Source of the DNA: Basidiobolus meristosporus CBS 931.73
Lineage: Eukaryota; Basidiobolomycota; Basidiobolomycetes; Basidiobolales; Basidiobolaceae
Direction of reading: 5' to 3'
DNA length: 64,000 nucleotides
NCBI GenBank assembly: GCA_002104905.1
Contig: MCFE01000001.1
Span: forward strand, 1 to 64,000
The first letter of the stretch is position 1. Every line of letters starts with the position of its first letter. The notes beneath the pieces were generated by a model, which saw nothing but the letters and a program-made list of their open reading frames with translations, searched no databases and was not told the DNA's origin. Below are positions 33,980 to 46,588 of this stretch, piece after piece. A program made the position numbers and the translations under genes.

Positions 33980-36650
33980 TCTATCACCTAAACTTCATGG
34001 CTTTTTAGTGTGATACTTGCAAAGTCACCATATACCTTGTACTGCTGGTAGCATATACATCTTGCAAACATATGCTTGGTTGTTGCCACTTCTGCCATGA
34101 ATACCTCCTGAATATCTACAAAGAGCTTCTTGGTATTTAGCCAATATTTTCCTTCTCCCTGCTGGATTCTAGTCCCCCTTGTATGTGTGCTCTAGCTCTG
34201 GTTTGTGTGAATTCCATATTGAATGGTAAAGAAGTTGGCTTTTTACCATGAGAAATCTGGCATACCTTGGTAGAGTTTTTCTAATAAAAACTAGTTGCTT
34301 GTTGCACCCAACCCAACTTTGCAATACTTAACTGATTACCCATGCATTGGGGCTGCTTAGCTTCTTAATGCCATAGGCATAGGTGTCTCCATGTGCACAT
34401 CTGTCCTAAGTAATTTCCAACTCATTGTTGCTGTCCTCCATATGCAACTCATCAGATCCATGATGGACTTGAAAGTAATATTCTGGATGAGATTGGGATA
34501 TGGCAGTACATATAACTTGACTTAGCTTCCTATCTCCCCACACATCTGCTCCATAGAAAGCTCCCAAAATGTGAAGAAAGGCCCAATATTCTCCGCACAC
34601 CAAGCAAGATGGTGTAGAGCATGGATACAGTAGCAGCAGAAATCTACACATCCAGCTTTATATTTGTAGTATAGCTGCTCAAATCCCATTACAAACTCCT
34701 TGCACAACAGCTGTGGATGCATCAAGTTGGTATTGGTGATCTGCAGATGGATATATATTCCTACAATGTCCACATATGATTCCCAATGCTTCCAATGTAC
34801 TCTTGGTAGGAATGGTTGCAGAACACCACTTGAATACATACATATTCAGTTCATCCAGTCTTTGCATTTGTTTTGTTGCATGTGCATATGAATATTGATT
34901 GGAGCCTGTGAGAAGTACTTAGGGTAGCGGATACTCTGCAACATCTTGCCAATTTTTTTTGAATTTTTTCTGGTATCTTGAAGGGCTCATTTAGCTTGAA
35001 ATGCCAATGTACAACTTGGTCATCAGTATAGGGATATTGTTGAAAAGCAAATGTATTGCTTCCAGTGGAAAGCTTTTGCGCCAACAGATACCCTCTATCT
35101 TACATATCTCCAGTTTCCAATTGATTCCAGATTATGACCAATGGCTTACAGATTGCCAACTTTGTGGCATTTGCATGCTGACTTTTGTACGTTCTCTCTG
35201 TGGCAAGATAATGTTCTTATTGTTGGTGTTTTGGTAATAATAATGTGTGTGAGTTATAGAGTACATCTCCTAGATCTCACACACTTGACAGCAATACCTT
35301 CCATTGTACCCAGAAAAGCCAGCTATCTTGCTGATGGCTGAGGTATCTCCAATACAGATAATAATATGCACGTTTACATGACACCCATTTACTGTCATCC
35401 TACTGGAAAGCATACAAAATCCATCCAGCAATGGACAAAGGTAGCTAACCAGGTTGTTCAGTGATCTAGGCCCAGATACCAGTGAGACTACAATCAGATT
35501 TTTGCTCTGATACTGTAAGATGAGCAGCAGATTTGGGTTGATGAGAATCAGTGGCCAGCAGGATTAGCTGGTAGAGTACTTTTTCAACAAGAATCCATCA
35601 AGTGCTAAGGCAAAGGCATGGTCATACATACCTTCAAAGTAGCCCTTGCTACTTAGTTGTTTGTAATGTTTGCCATCAAATACATTGGATATGTTAGCGC
35701 TTAATTGATACTGAGTGTGGTACTGTATAGCTTTGCAATATTTGTTGGACTGCATGAGCTTTTTTAGACAGGGTATTACTGGAATATATCCCAAGTGTGC
35801 ACAATGTTTTCCCTCACTGGTGGTGGACTCCTGACAATTTGGACATGTTGCAATTGTAGCATCTTTGGATGTGAATGTTACTCAACAGTTGACACATGCT
35901 GATATCAGGAGAGTCTCTGGGTCATATGTTGCCAGCCACATGATGGTTGTCCACTTGTACCATGTACATGACAAGTTGCATCCCAGAATGACTTTGGCAA
36001 GAAGTAATAATAAATACTAAAAGCCCCCATTACTGATATTAGTGGAAATGCACAACTTCTTTAGCCACAACATTACATCATTCACAAGTAGATGGATTAC
36101 TGGGCTCACTTGGCTCCATAAAGTATCCTTGGCAACTGTTTCAATGGGTGTTGTCTTATTGCATAGTAGGATTTGACTGGGCTCATGACAGCTACTGTTG
36201 TTGAGGGAGATAGGCTCACAATCCATCAGTGAGCCTTCTTTGTCAGAGCTGTCACTCTGCATGCCATATTTACAAGGCTGAGGTGAGCCTAAAGGCATCA
36301 CAAGCTCATTTGACTCAGCTTTTGCAAGGTTACAAAAGCAGCCAGGTGCCAATATAGAAGAATTAACTGACTGGCAAAATAATGTTGGTACAGTAGTGAC
36401 TTATGAATGGTCAAATATGACTTATGTGGCAAAATACAGGCTGTAATCCTTGTAATACTGCCTATGCTGTCTGCATGCTTCATGACTGAGAGGCTTACTA
36501 CAATAGCCACATGGTCTTTTTTCACCTCTCTTATGGTGTTGAATCAAAGTAGTCATGTCCATGGGGCAAACAGCTTGACCTTCAACAATGTAACACCGTT
36601 ATATCACTTTTTAGTCAATACTCATGTGAATTTAAGAAAGTCATGTATTT
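33980..36650 (-). pseudogene. TNP2-type (Transposase_21) transposase pseudogene
   Basis: Pieces in order from the N-terminus are as follows. A CGYCSKPLSHEACRQH zinc finger lies at about 36530. Then come an acidic linker and LLVNDVMLWLKK. CPNCQESTTS, YIPVIPCLKKLM and a YDHAFALALDGF segment follow at 35560-35860. Next are traces of the glycine/proline-rich TNP2 core ending GFSGYNGRYCCQVCEI near 35270. A C-terminal IHALHHLAWCAENIGPFFTFWELSMEQMCG lies near 34520-34640. The last is a family-specific tail (YWLNTKKLF..ARCICYQQYK) near 34050-34150. This order fits fungal TNP2 transposases. At least ten stops or frameshifts separate the pieces, so no functional protein is made. Confidence 0.75.
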
Positions 36651-36829
36651 GAGACATTGCACCTACATGAATGTACAATTCAATGATGACCTGCCATAGC
36701 ATGCATTATAAATAAAATTGTGGAACCACATACACATGTATATGTAACACTGTTTCCCCTTGGGCTTGGCTCACTTCCATATATATGCCATCAAAAAAAA
36801 ACAAAGTTGACTGGTTCCTAACCAATCCC

Positions 36830-38850
36830 CTCCACTGACAGCAGCAGAAGAACAGCTGGACAACAGCTTGCTTTGACATTCAGTGCAACAAGCAGGGCTG
36901 CATCCAAAAAAGGCCATGCTGACAGGGTGCCCACTGAAGGTAAAAATGTGGACTCCTAAGGCTCTCAGTCAAGTAGGAAATTGAAAACCTCTGCAGAGCT
37001 ACAAGCTGACCATTATGCTCAGGCAGTTGAATATGTAGCAAATGTAGTACCCTCAGCTGAAGACCAGCAAGTGGCTGTCACAACATCACCATCATCCATA
37101 TTAGCAAGTATGTTGTCTGCTCATACCAAAGCATCAATGAGGTAATTAGGTGCAGTGGCTGTTGGGATAGATGCAATGGCCCAGGGAAATCAGGAAATAG
37201 TCCAGAAACAGGAGGAGCTGATAATATGTGTAGAGCAATCAATATCCCAGGTAGAGAAAGCAGTATCTTTGCTGCAAAGAAGGAACTCAAGTAGCTCAAT
37301 GTCACAGCCAAGAGTTGAGCCATTTCCCAATGTAACAGCACAGCAACACTGTGCAGTCATTGAAGCACAACAACAGTGCCAAAAGATAAAGCCCACAGAG
37401 AAACCTATCACAGTGTGAGAGGGAGACAATATGGTGTTTATACCAAAGCCTAAAAGTCAAAAGACATTGAAGCTCTGTGAGGCCATTGAGTGCAATAATG
37501 AAGAATGGGCAAATATTCAGGAGGCTGTCAGAAGTCTGGCACACCATCACCTTAAGGCCAGCATACCATGGGACCATCAGGAACTCAAGGCCAAGCAGAA
37601 TGCACTTTACTTGTTCCATGAGCATTATCCTGGATTCTGATGGGCAAACAGATTTTGGGCCAGCAATGGTATGCTAAGAAAGTATCTAAAGAATAGCAGA
37701 AATTATCAAAGGCAGAACAACAAGGGTGCCACAACTAAAAACCAGTGGCTTCCTCAAGAGCCTGTTACCAGACAGGCCAAAAGCTACAGACAAGCGTCAA
37801 AGAGACTTTATGTAGCTGGAAGAGCGCCATTTAGGGACAAGCAGGCAGACATAGATACACCAGCACAACATTTATCAAGGAACAAGCATAGTATCACTCA
37901 AGAAGCACTCAGTCAAAGTAGAAGTGAAGGACCTGGCTATGATAAAAGCCAGTGGCTTTTACAGGAGCCTGTTGCAACTACAGTTGAGAGCTCAAAATAA
38001 GCGGAAAAGTAATGTAAGGTTGCCAGAAGAGTGCCAGCAAGGGACAAGCAGGCCAAAACAGATACGCCAGAGCAGATTCTATCAAGGAGAAAACATAGTT
38101 CACAACAAGAAGCACTCAGACAAAGTAGCAGTTAAAGACCTAGCAATGATAAAGCAAAAGGTAACAGGAAATATGTCTACCCCAGCTTGGGACAGGGAAG
38201 CATGCAGAAAAAGCTGTAGTAATTGCCAATTAACACTACAAGCCTGGAACAGACAGAATCCCATCATATCCAAGAAGAATTATCAACAAGAAAACACCTG
38301 TTTTTACTAGAGTTGGAAGCGCAGCCAGTTGAGCTACACTCCAGCAAGGTGGATGAGTTTGCAGAAAAGGCCATTTGTCTACTACAGCCTCCACATCTTC
38401 CATTGTTGACAGAGTGGAGATCCCACTGACAGACAAGGCTACAATGTCAAGAGCTTGAAAGACTATTACAATGCCTTCAGTGGAATTTTGGGACATTAAT
38501 AGGTACACCAAGAGGTTGCAGCACTTCTTCAAGTGCAGTGCTCAAGAGAATGCACTTGAATATTGCAAGGATTTATTGCAATGACAAGCAGATGAGGTGC
38601 TAGATCTTGCAATGCCAGCTGAAGAGCAGGATGTGTGGGAACCAGTGAATCAACAGTGGCATAAAGCTGTTGGGTTCCTGCCAGAGCCATGGAAACAGAG
38701 CTTTACACCAGAATTACTTATTGAGTGGTGGACTCTAGTGGAGTTACTTGTTGAGCGTGGGGTTGGGCTTAATGTTAGTGTAGGGCAGAGTGAATTGCAT
38801 AGGTCAATACAATTGGCAACTGAGGAACAACTGAAATCTCAACAGAAATG
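36830..38850 (+). pseudogene. Second gene relic of the TNP2 transposon, unidentified product
   Basis: A set of open frames divergent from the transposase: 37155-37418 (a coiled-coil-like segment with NQEIVQKQEELI), 37431-37640 (FIPKPKSQKTLKLCEAIECNNEEW and a W..H motif), 37671-38000 and 38597-38851. They read like one decayed protein of several hundred residues. The PKPK..EAI segment resembles, from memory, an accessory protein found with fungal TNP2 elements, but I cannot confirm this. A lysine/glutamine-rich stretch with repeated QWLLQEPV units lies at about 37740-37990. Confidence 0.4.
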
Positions 38851-41800
38851 AATTAGTTTGTACACATGAAAAGTAAGAGAAAGGGTTAAGTCAGGTAGTA
38901 ATATGTGTGAAAAAGAGGCAATAGCCAATCAATGCACACAAACATAGGAGGTGATAGAGTGCCTGGGAGCCAAAAGTGAGCAGATTGGCAGGGAACCAGT
39001 CAAAAGTTACTTATATATTGTTGTGATGAAAAATTTTGACCAAGTTTTTTGTGACATCTGGGGTGCAATTATTTTTTAATGGTCTCTGTACAGTGTCCTG
39101 ATGGGATCAATACCTCTTAGTCACAGGACTTTAAATTTGTGATGGCCTTTTGATGGGATCATCACAATAACTTTTCATAGGGGTTCAGCTGCTAAGTTAA
39201 TATATCTTAGACAAAAATGCTTTACTACATGGATGCTGACAGGAGGAGAAATGAAAAATCTAACTAACAGAATACCCTGCTGGTGGATGAGATGTAATCT
39301 GTGGGTGTACCAACTACTAATGAGGATATGATAGCTACCATCCTGAATAATCTGGCAGATAGGTTTTGGGCCTTATATCAGCCCTAGAGTCCACAACCAA
39401 AGAATTAGCCCTAAATTTTAAAAATGGAAGGCTTGGGGATGAAGAATTAAGAAAATCAAGCACCAATAAGTAGGAGAAAGAAATGCTTCAAGAAGCAATG
39501 CTTACCAACAAAGGAGATAGTCAAGACCCTTTAAAGGCAACAACAACCTATTTTGCAATCACTGCAAAAGGAAAGGTTACTCATAAGACTGGTACCTCAA
39601 AAAGAGAGATAATCAGCAAAAGAAGCCTGAAAATAGAAATTCTGCAATAGCAGAAGATACACTATTCATGTTTGCACTAAATATGACCATAAAATAAGAT
39701 TCTCCAATGTGGTACATTGACTCTAGAGCATCTCAACACTTTACACACTAAAATAACTGCTTATCTAACATCAAGAAATTCCAATTAAGAAGGTTTTCAT
39801 GGGTGACAATACAACCTTGATGCAATGGGGGAAGGAACCATCCAAGTAGACCTTAGAAGCAGTAAAAAAAGTGATACACTGACCTTTAAAGAGTTATTTT
39901 ATGTACCAGAAATAGCCAAGAACCTACTATCTATAAGCAAGGCCACTGCAGAAGAACTCAGTTTCAGCTTTGACAATTCTGGATACAGGATCACTTATCA
40001 AAATGGTGCTCATATTGCTTTGGATATCAAAGATCAGAATCTATACAAGCTGACAGATATTGCATCATATCTGTAAGCCAATATAAGTAACTTGAATGAA
40101 GAAACACCAATACTTTGGCATGGGAGACTTGAACAAATTAATTTTGATCATTTGCAAAAGATGATCAAAGATCAGCTAATTTCTGGAGTAAAAAATGATC
40201 CACCAGCTAATTTGGAGCACTTTGAGGCCTGCATATATGGGAAATAAGCCAGACATTTATTTAAGAGCTCTGGGTTTAATAAAACTAAGAAAACATTAGA
40301 TCTAATTCACTTGGATCTGTGTAGACCTATGCAAAGCTTATCCTTAGGTGGGCTGAAGTATCTAATCACTTTTATTGATGATTATACAAGATACATATGG
40401 ATCTACTTCATGGAGAGAAAGCAAGAAGCTCTGTCCAAGTCCAAGGAGCTTAAAGCCATGGTGAAGAGAGAAACTGGTGAAAAATGAAGAAAATATTCTA
40501 TGACAATGGTGGTGAATATGCCTCAGAACTCTTCATCCACTTCTGCAAAGTTCACAGGATTAAGCAAGAGATTTCTGTACCATACTCCCTACAGCAAAAT
40601 AGAGTAGCAGAACATGCAATCAGATCAATAACTGATATGGCAAGATAAATGATCCATGATCAAAAATTACTCTATGAATTTTAGGCAGAATTAGTTGCCA
40701 CAACTGTATGCCTTAAATATAGGAGCTCTGACACAATACTCTGTAATTCTAATCCATTTGAAATACGGTATAGATACAGACAAAGTGCCAAACATCTAAG
40801 AATATTTGGCTGCACAGCATTTGCCAAGAAGTTGCCTGGAAATCATCCAAAATTTGAGCCAAAAAGTGTAAAATGCATATTTTTGAACTACTGCAGTGAG
40901 AGTAAAGCATACAGACTGTAAAGTACCTAAGCAAAGAAGCTGATCAAGTCCAGGGATGTTTTGCTCAATAAAAACCCAAAAAACCCACAAAAAATGACCT
41001 CAAATGATGAAAAGAATATGAACTCTAGTCTACCAATTGTCAGGATTAAATAAGAGCAAAACAACAAATATATTTTCACTCCAGAGGACGCTACAACCAT
41101 GGTTCAGGCTGAATTGGTGCCCAGGAGTGTCTCAGAAGTTATCATTCCAGTATCAAATGGCAGGAGATCCAACCAGATTAGAGATAGCCTAAATTACTAT
41201 ATTATATGAGGGTACAAGCTTAGCCTATGCTATTCAGTCCATATTGATGAGCCCCAGACTGTAGAAGAGGCCCTCAATAGCCCTCAGACAAGGTTTGGAG
41301 ATCTGCAATGACTGAGGAGTATCTGGTACTGATGGAAGATCAAACTGGGGACTTAGTCATATTACTATTCAACCATAAATCAATTGGATGCAGATGGGTT
41401 TGCTGACCAAGATAACCCCCATTTGGTCTGCAAGTTTAAAAAATCTCCATAGGGTCTCAAGCAATCATGAAGAGCCTGAAATTGCAAGACAGATTCTTAT
41501 TGGCAATCTTTGAAATTCAAAAGGAGTAATTCTGGCTAAAGTATATACTATAAGCCAGATAAAGCAAATCCAGTTCTATTAGCTCTATATGTGGATGATC
41601 TTATTACGGCCACCAATAACCTAGAAACAATGGAAGAGACAAGATCCAGCATATTTAAAGAGTGTAAGATGTCTGATCTAGGAGAACTCAGTTACAACTT
41701 AGGGATAAAGCTCTCCAGAGACAGAAGTACCCAGACTATCACCCTTGGCCAATTGAAGTGTATTCAGGATACACTATTGTAGTACCAGATGGAAGACTGT

Positions 41801-42570
41801 AAACCAGCAGCTACCCCAATGGAGACAAACCTTTACTTGGTCAACCAAATCAAGAGAGCTAGGTGCCATCTGAAAGCCCTGACCTTACTTATCAGTATAT
41901 GGCTAGCAGTCTGATGTATATCATGCTTAGAACACATACAGCTATCTTATATTCAGTGGGAGTGGCCAGCCAGCATAATCAGAACTCTGGATTGGATCAT
42001 ATTGCAGCAGTTAGGTGGATTTTTAGACACTTAGAAGGAAATGCTGATATTTGCTCAAGATACACTTAAAAGTATCCAGAACAGGATCTTATGGCATACA
42101 CTGATGCAGATTGGGGAAAAAATTTAGAAGAGAGAAGATCCACAACAGGGTACACCTTTCTTTGCTGTCAAGGAGTAATTTCATAGAATTTAAGCAAGCA
42201 ACCAACTGTAGCAACTTCCACCATAGAGGCAGATTTTATGGCAGTCTCTGAAGCAACAAAAGAGAAAGTTTGGTTAATGAAGCCTCTTACAGATTTTGGC
42301 CTATGTCAAAACATGCTTATTACTTTATTTCAAGATAATCTTGGATGTATATGATTGGTAAGAATCTAACTTTTCATGCTAGAACTAAGCACATAGATGT
42401 TAGACATCATCTTTTTCATGAAGCTATAGAGAATAACTTAGCTAGCTTAGTTTACTGTCCTTAAGATGAAATGATTGCAGGCATATTTACCAAACCATCA
42501 GCTAGGGAAAAATTTCAATATATTAGGCTAAAATAGCACTAGTCAGTATGAAGATTTAGCTGAGTGGGAG

Positions 42571-42919
42571 TGTTGTAAAGAATAGTAATTTCACCTAGGT
42601 ACTCACCTAGCTTAGTCACTTAGATCACTATTGCTAAGTCCTAGAAAATACTGACCAAATTTCTTATTGGGACTTAATTGGAATATTCTCACCAAAATAC
42701 CAGGTATCCAGAAAATGAAAATTCTCAAAGCTGTCCAAACAGCCCCAGCCTTTGCTCACATATTTTTGGGACCTTCATAAGCCTATTATATATGTTTGTT
42801 GTGCTAAGATCATGTAAAAGTGCTAATACTACTTTTACATTCAATAAGTCATTAAGTGAAAGCCATGTAATCTACTTGTCCTCTAAATCACTTCCAGTGT
42901 CAGCTATGCACTTACAACA
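42571..42919 (+). repeat. 3' LTR of copia copy C
   Basis: A 349-bp LTR (TGTTGTAAAG...CTTACAACA). It is followed by ACTCT, the second half of the target duplication, and then by the resumed RNase H of copy B. Confidence 0.85.
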
Positions 42920-43392
42920 ACTCTGATGTTGATTGGGGACAAGGCTTGGAAGACAGATAATCCACCACAGGATATACTTCACTTCACTTCAAAGGAGCAA
43001 TTTTATGGAATTCAAAAAAGCAACCAACCATAGCACTTTGCGCCACAGAGGGAGAGCATATGGCAGCCTGTGAAGCTACTAAAGAAGAAGTGTGGCTACA
43101 ACAGCTTTTTCAGATTTAGGATTATGTCAAGAAATGCCTATACCTTTACAATAAGATAACCTAGGGTATATATAATCAGGTAGAAGTTCAACTTTTCATG
43201 CAAGAACTTAGCACATTTATATTAGACATCATACTGTATGTGAAGCAATAGAGAACAAATTAGTGAGCTTTGTCTACAGTCCTATGGGTGAGATGATTGC
43301 TGATATATTACCAAAGCATTAGTTAGAGACAAATTTGAATATTTTATGTCAAAATTAGGACTAGTCAGTATGAACATTTAGTAGAGCAGGGA

Positions 43393-43738
43393 TGTTGTAA
43401 AAGTTTGCCATTCCACCTAGATATTCACCTAACTTAGTCACTTAGATTGTCACCTACAGGTCTTAGAGTATACTGACCAAGTTTGCTGTTGGGACTCTCT
43501 TGGAAAATTTTCTCAAACAATATAAGGTACCAAAAACATGAAAACTCTGAAAGTTATCCAAACAGCCCAAACTTTGCACATATGTTCTTGGGACCTTCTT
43601 AAGCCTATGTTGTGTGTTTGCTATGCCAAGATCATGTAAAAGTATAAACACTACTTTTTCATTTGATAAATCATCAAGAAAACCACATAATCACTTGGAC
43701 TACCAATTTCTTCCAGTACCTCCAAGACTCTGACAGCA
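43393..43738 (+). repeat. 3' LTR of copia copy B
   Basis: A 346-bp LTR (TGTTGTAAAAG...TCTGACAGCA), preceded by the end of RNase H (DKFEYF, KLGLVSMNI) and a purine run GAGCAGGGA. Confidence 0.8.
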
Positions 43739-44672
43739 GTTACTATATCTGTAAATGTACAACCTTAGCCTATGCCTATCCAGTCTACATTGATGAGCCT
43801 CAGATAGTAAAGGAGGCCCTGATAGATCTTGGACAAGGCTTTAGAGATCTAGAATGACTAAGGAGTATCAGGCTGGGGTGGACAATCAAACATAGGACTT
43901 GTTTAGGTTAACAATCACCTTAAATCAGTAGGATGCAGATGGGTTGCTAACACATTATACTATGCTGATGGTATAAATGATATATAACAAGCAAGACTTA
44001 TGGTCACTACCTACTCTGAAACAACTGAACTGCACTATACTAAAACCTTTGCACCAGTAGCCAAGCTTAATTCTAGCCAACTAGAAATGGCTATAAGTAC
44101 TATTGCAGCTAAATATGAGTTTATGACTCATCAGGTGGGTGTAAAAAGGCTTTTTTGATTGGGAAACTTGATAAGGATTTGCATATAGATTAGCCTGAAG
44201 TTTAGACTGACCAAGAAGGCCCCTCATTGAGCTGTAGGGATAAAGAGTCTCTATATGGTTTCAGACATTCACTTGGAGCCTGGAATTGAAGATAGCTTTT
44301 AATGTAGAGTCCCTTAGCCTTCAGCTAGGTACTAGTGGCAGTGGTATCTATAATAAGCCAAATAAAGCAAACCTGGCTCTAATTGCTCTACATATGGATG
44401 ATCTTTTTGAAGCCATCAATGACCAAGAAAATTCAAAAGTGATTACCGCACCCCTATCTATAAAGTCCAAACAACCAATCTAGGAAAGAACAATTGCTAG
44501 TTACAAATACACTTTCACATCAACAGAGATGCCCAGACTATTATCTCAGCACAGCCCAAGTAGATTCAAAATATACTCTGGAAGTACAAAGTGGGAGACT
44601 GAAAACTGGCAGCTACCTCTATGGAGATAAACATTAACTGGGTCAAAGCTAAACCTAATCAAGTGCAATTGG
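43739..44672 (+). mobile_element. Copia reverse transcriptase fragment (copy E)
   Basis: A decayed forward-strand fragment from the pre-RT region (LAYAYPVYIDEPQIVKEAL at 43768-43830) through the YVDDL region (degenerate, about 44390) to the linker before RNase H. It is cut at 44672 by the LTR of copy F. It has several frameshifts. Confidence 0.65.
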
Positions 44673-45021
44673 TGTTGTAAGAGTCTTGGAGATATTGGAA
44701 GTGATTGAGAGGACAAGTAGATTGTGTGGTTTTCACTTAGTGATTTATTGAATGTAAAATTAGTATTTATACAGTTACCTGGTCTTGGCAAAACAAGCAC
44801 ATAGAATAGGTTAAGGAAGGTCCCAAGAACATGTGTGCAAAGTTTGGGGCTGTTTGGACAACTTTGAGAATTCTCATGTTCTGGGTACCTGGTATTTTGG
44901 TGAAAATATTCTAAGTAAGTCCCAACAAGGAATTTAGTCAGTATTCTCTAGGATATGAAGATAATGATCTAAGCAACTAAGTTAGGTGAATATTTAGGTG
45001 GAAATACAAATTTTTACAACA
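44673..45021 (-). repeat. 3' LTR of copia copy F
   Basis: A 349-bp LTR, the reference copy for family A. On the forward strand it reads TGTTGTAAGAGTC...TTTTTACAACA. Confidence 0.85.
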
Positions 45022-45344
45022 CTCCCACTCAGCTAAATGCTCATACTGACTAATCCTAATTTTGACCTAAGATATTCAAGCTTATCTCTAGCTAGTGGTT
45101 TGGTAAATATGTCTGCAATCATTTCATCTGTAGGACAGTAAACTAAACTAACTAAGTTATTAGACTTGTTCCGTTGGATAGTGCCACATAGTGCCAGCCG
45201 GTTTATAGTGCCGGATCAATCTGGCACTCTACGGCACTATCTGGCACTATAATTTCTACCATGATGCCAGTGGTATGATACAGTTACTGGTAATTTTACT
45301 CAATCTTACTTATGTTGCTCAGAATAGTACTTTCCTTGCTTTAT

Positions 45345-46229
45345 TTACTCTTCATAATGCTCCAGACACATTTCTCTCAGTGGATGTCTTCTTTTATGAA
45401 CATACTGTGCATTAATAAGTATCTTAACTATTTTACCTATTCTGCTGTTTTCACCTATATATGACTTTCCTCTGTATTTACCTGCCAATATGCTGAATCT
45501 CTTCAGATATCCAAATGTGTGCTCTACCCTTACTCTGAAATGATTAAATATCTCATTGTAGAGCTTCTGCTACCTGCTAAGCACACCATTCCTTGGCTTC
45601 CTATAAGCTGTAATACATCCTAATCTCTGACAATCCTCTCCTATATAGGCCAAGTCTGCCATACATTTCTCCCCTCTACTGAATTCAGGATGATTCTCTA
45701 CCCAGAGTGCTTTGTCATGCCTACTTCCAGCAAATGGCCCACTAAACCAGATGATGTTACCCTCAATGTCAGACAGTGCTTGAAACTTCACACAGTGTGC
45801 CTTGTACTTGCCAGAATAAAAGTGCCTCTGCCCTCTAGAAGGTCTGTTAATCCTCACTGGGAAGGTATCCAAAATACTCCTGATATGGAACCTGTTGCTG
45901 AACACTCTGGGATATGGAAGTCTATTGGAGCTTCTGAACCTAGTATTCCAAGCTTGCTCTAAGTCATTCATACCCTCTGCAAGGTGGTTCTCCATTGCTG
46001 TCAGCTGGGAATGAAAGCTTCTAGGACTTTTGTTGCCATGGATGGTGGGATGAAACCTTGTAGGGCAATAGTTCTTGTAATAGCAGAGAAGCTTAACAAG
46101 GGATCTCCTTGAGTAGATTGGGGTTGATGGTCCACAGTACTTGGAATAGATCTCCTCCAGTGTGTCAAAAGGAAATCCAGTGGTAGTGATGGGATTGATG
46201 AGAAAAGACCATTCAGATGAGTAAGTCAT
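45345..46229 (-). pseudogene. Harbinger-type DDE_Tnp_4 transposase with one in-frame stop
   Basis: The 294-codon reading frame resembles HARBI1-like transposases. The first acidic residue lies in SILDTFPVRI, followed by YSGKYKAHCVKFQALSDIEG and FAGSRHDKALW. The second Asp lies in CMADLAYIG and the Glu in NHFRVRVEHTFGYLK. The only obvious lesion is a TAG at 45570-45572 between the second and third catalytic residues; the reading continues in frame to a TAA at 45345-45347. Copy 2 has Lys at the equivalent place. The coding region contains no CpG at all. Without readthrough the product lacks the catalytic Glu. Confidence 0.8.
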
Positions 46230-46588
46230 ATTAAAATTGATGGATGATCGTATGGAGGCGGTTTGAATTGATTCGGCGCGATCTGCGTTATTTATCTGAT
46301 TTTTAACACATTATGGTTAAATCTCCATCAATTGCCATGCATCCCATCATTATGTCGCAAAAATCATCCGCAAACAATGCCTTGGTACTTTTATTGATGC
46401 TTTAATCATAGGTCTATAATCAAATAGGAAATCTGCGATTGATGTGATCTGATCCATGTCAACGCAATCCGAGATGCATCATGCATAATATATGGAAAAT
46501 TCAACAATCACTTTAGTTTTCATATATATTTCATATAAGACCAGGTTGATGCCAATATACTGCTGTATAAGTATCCAAATCCGTTGCT

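Larger units (their letters stand above)
33397..39183 (-). mobile_element. Complete TNP2/CACTA-superfamily DNA transposon inside copia gag
   Basis: The element starts CCCTATGAAAA (33397) and ends TTTTCATAGGG (39183), an 11-bp perfect inverted repeat. It is flanked by GTT on both sides (33394-33396 and 39184-39186), a 3-bp duplication as expected for the CACTA superfamily. Removing it together with one GTT restores the gag frame across the junction. It carries a reverse-strand TNP2 transposase pseudogene and a divergent forward-strand second gene relic. The ends do not read CACTA. Confidence 0.85.
32705..42919 (+). mobile_element. Copia copy C, complete LTR to LTR, split by a TNP2 transposon
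   Basis: The 5' LTR is 32705-33054 and the 3' LTR 42571-42919. A primer-binding site follows at 33055-33064 and a polypurine tract GAGTGGGAG precedes the 3' LTR (42562-42570). Gag starts near 33088 (MSTTAITGIFP). It contains NYQVWKVKMKM and a WERK-type stretch and is interrupted after TYQSC at 33396 by the TNP2 element. It resumes at 39187 with AAKLIYLRQKC. Protease (DSRA in place of DSGA), integrase, reverse transcriptase (LYVDDLI near 41586) and RNase H remnants follow. Without the insert the element is about 4.4 kb. Stops and frameshifts break every domain. Confidence 0.85.
29393..43738 (+). mobile_element. Copia copy B, split by copy C and by an LTR-B
   Basis: The first part, 29393-32704, runs from the gag zinc-knuckle region (CSYCNRKVHTLDRHFKK, with the last Cys lost) through protease, integrase and reverse transcriptase to RNase H. 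It stops at GGGAATACTCC. The second part, 42920-43738, resumes in the same RNase H codon region (ACTCTGATGTTGATTGGGG) and ends with the 3' LTR 43393-43738. The piece between is copy C, inserted with a 5-bp duplication (ACTCC at 32700-32704 and ACTCT at 42920-42924). An LTR-B sits inside the gag part. Many stops and frameshifts are present, so the copy is dead. Confidence 0.8.
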
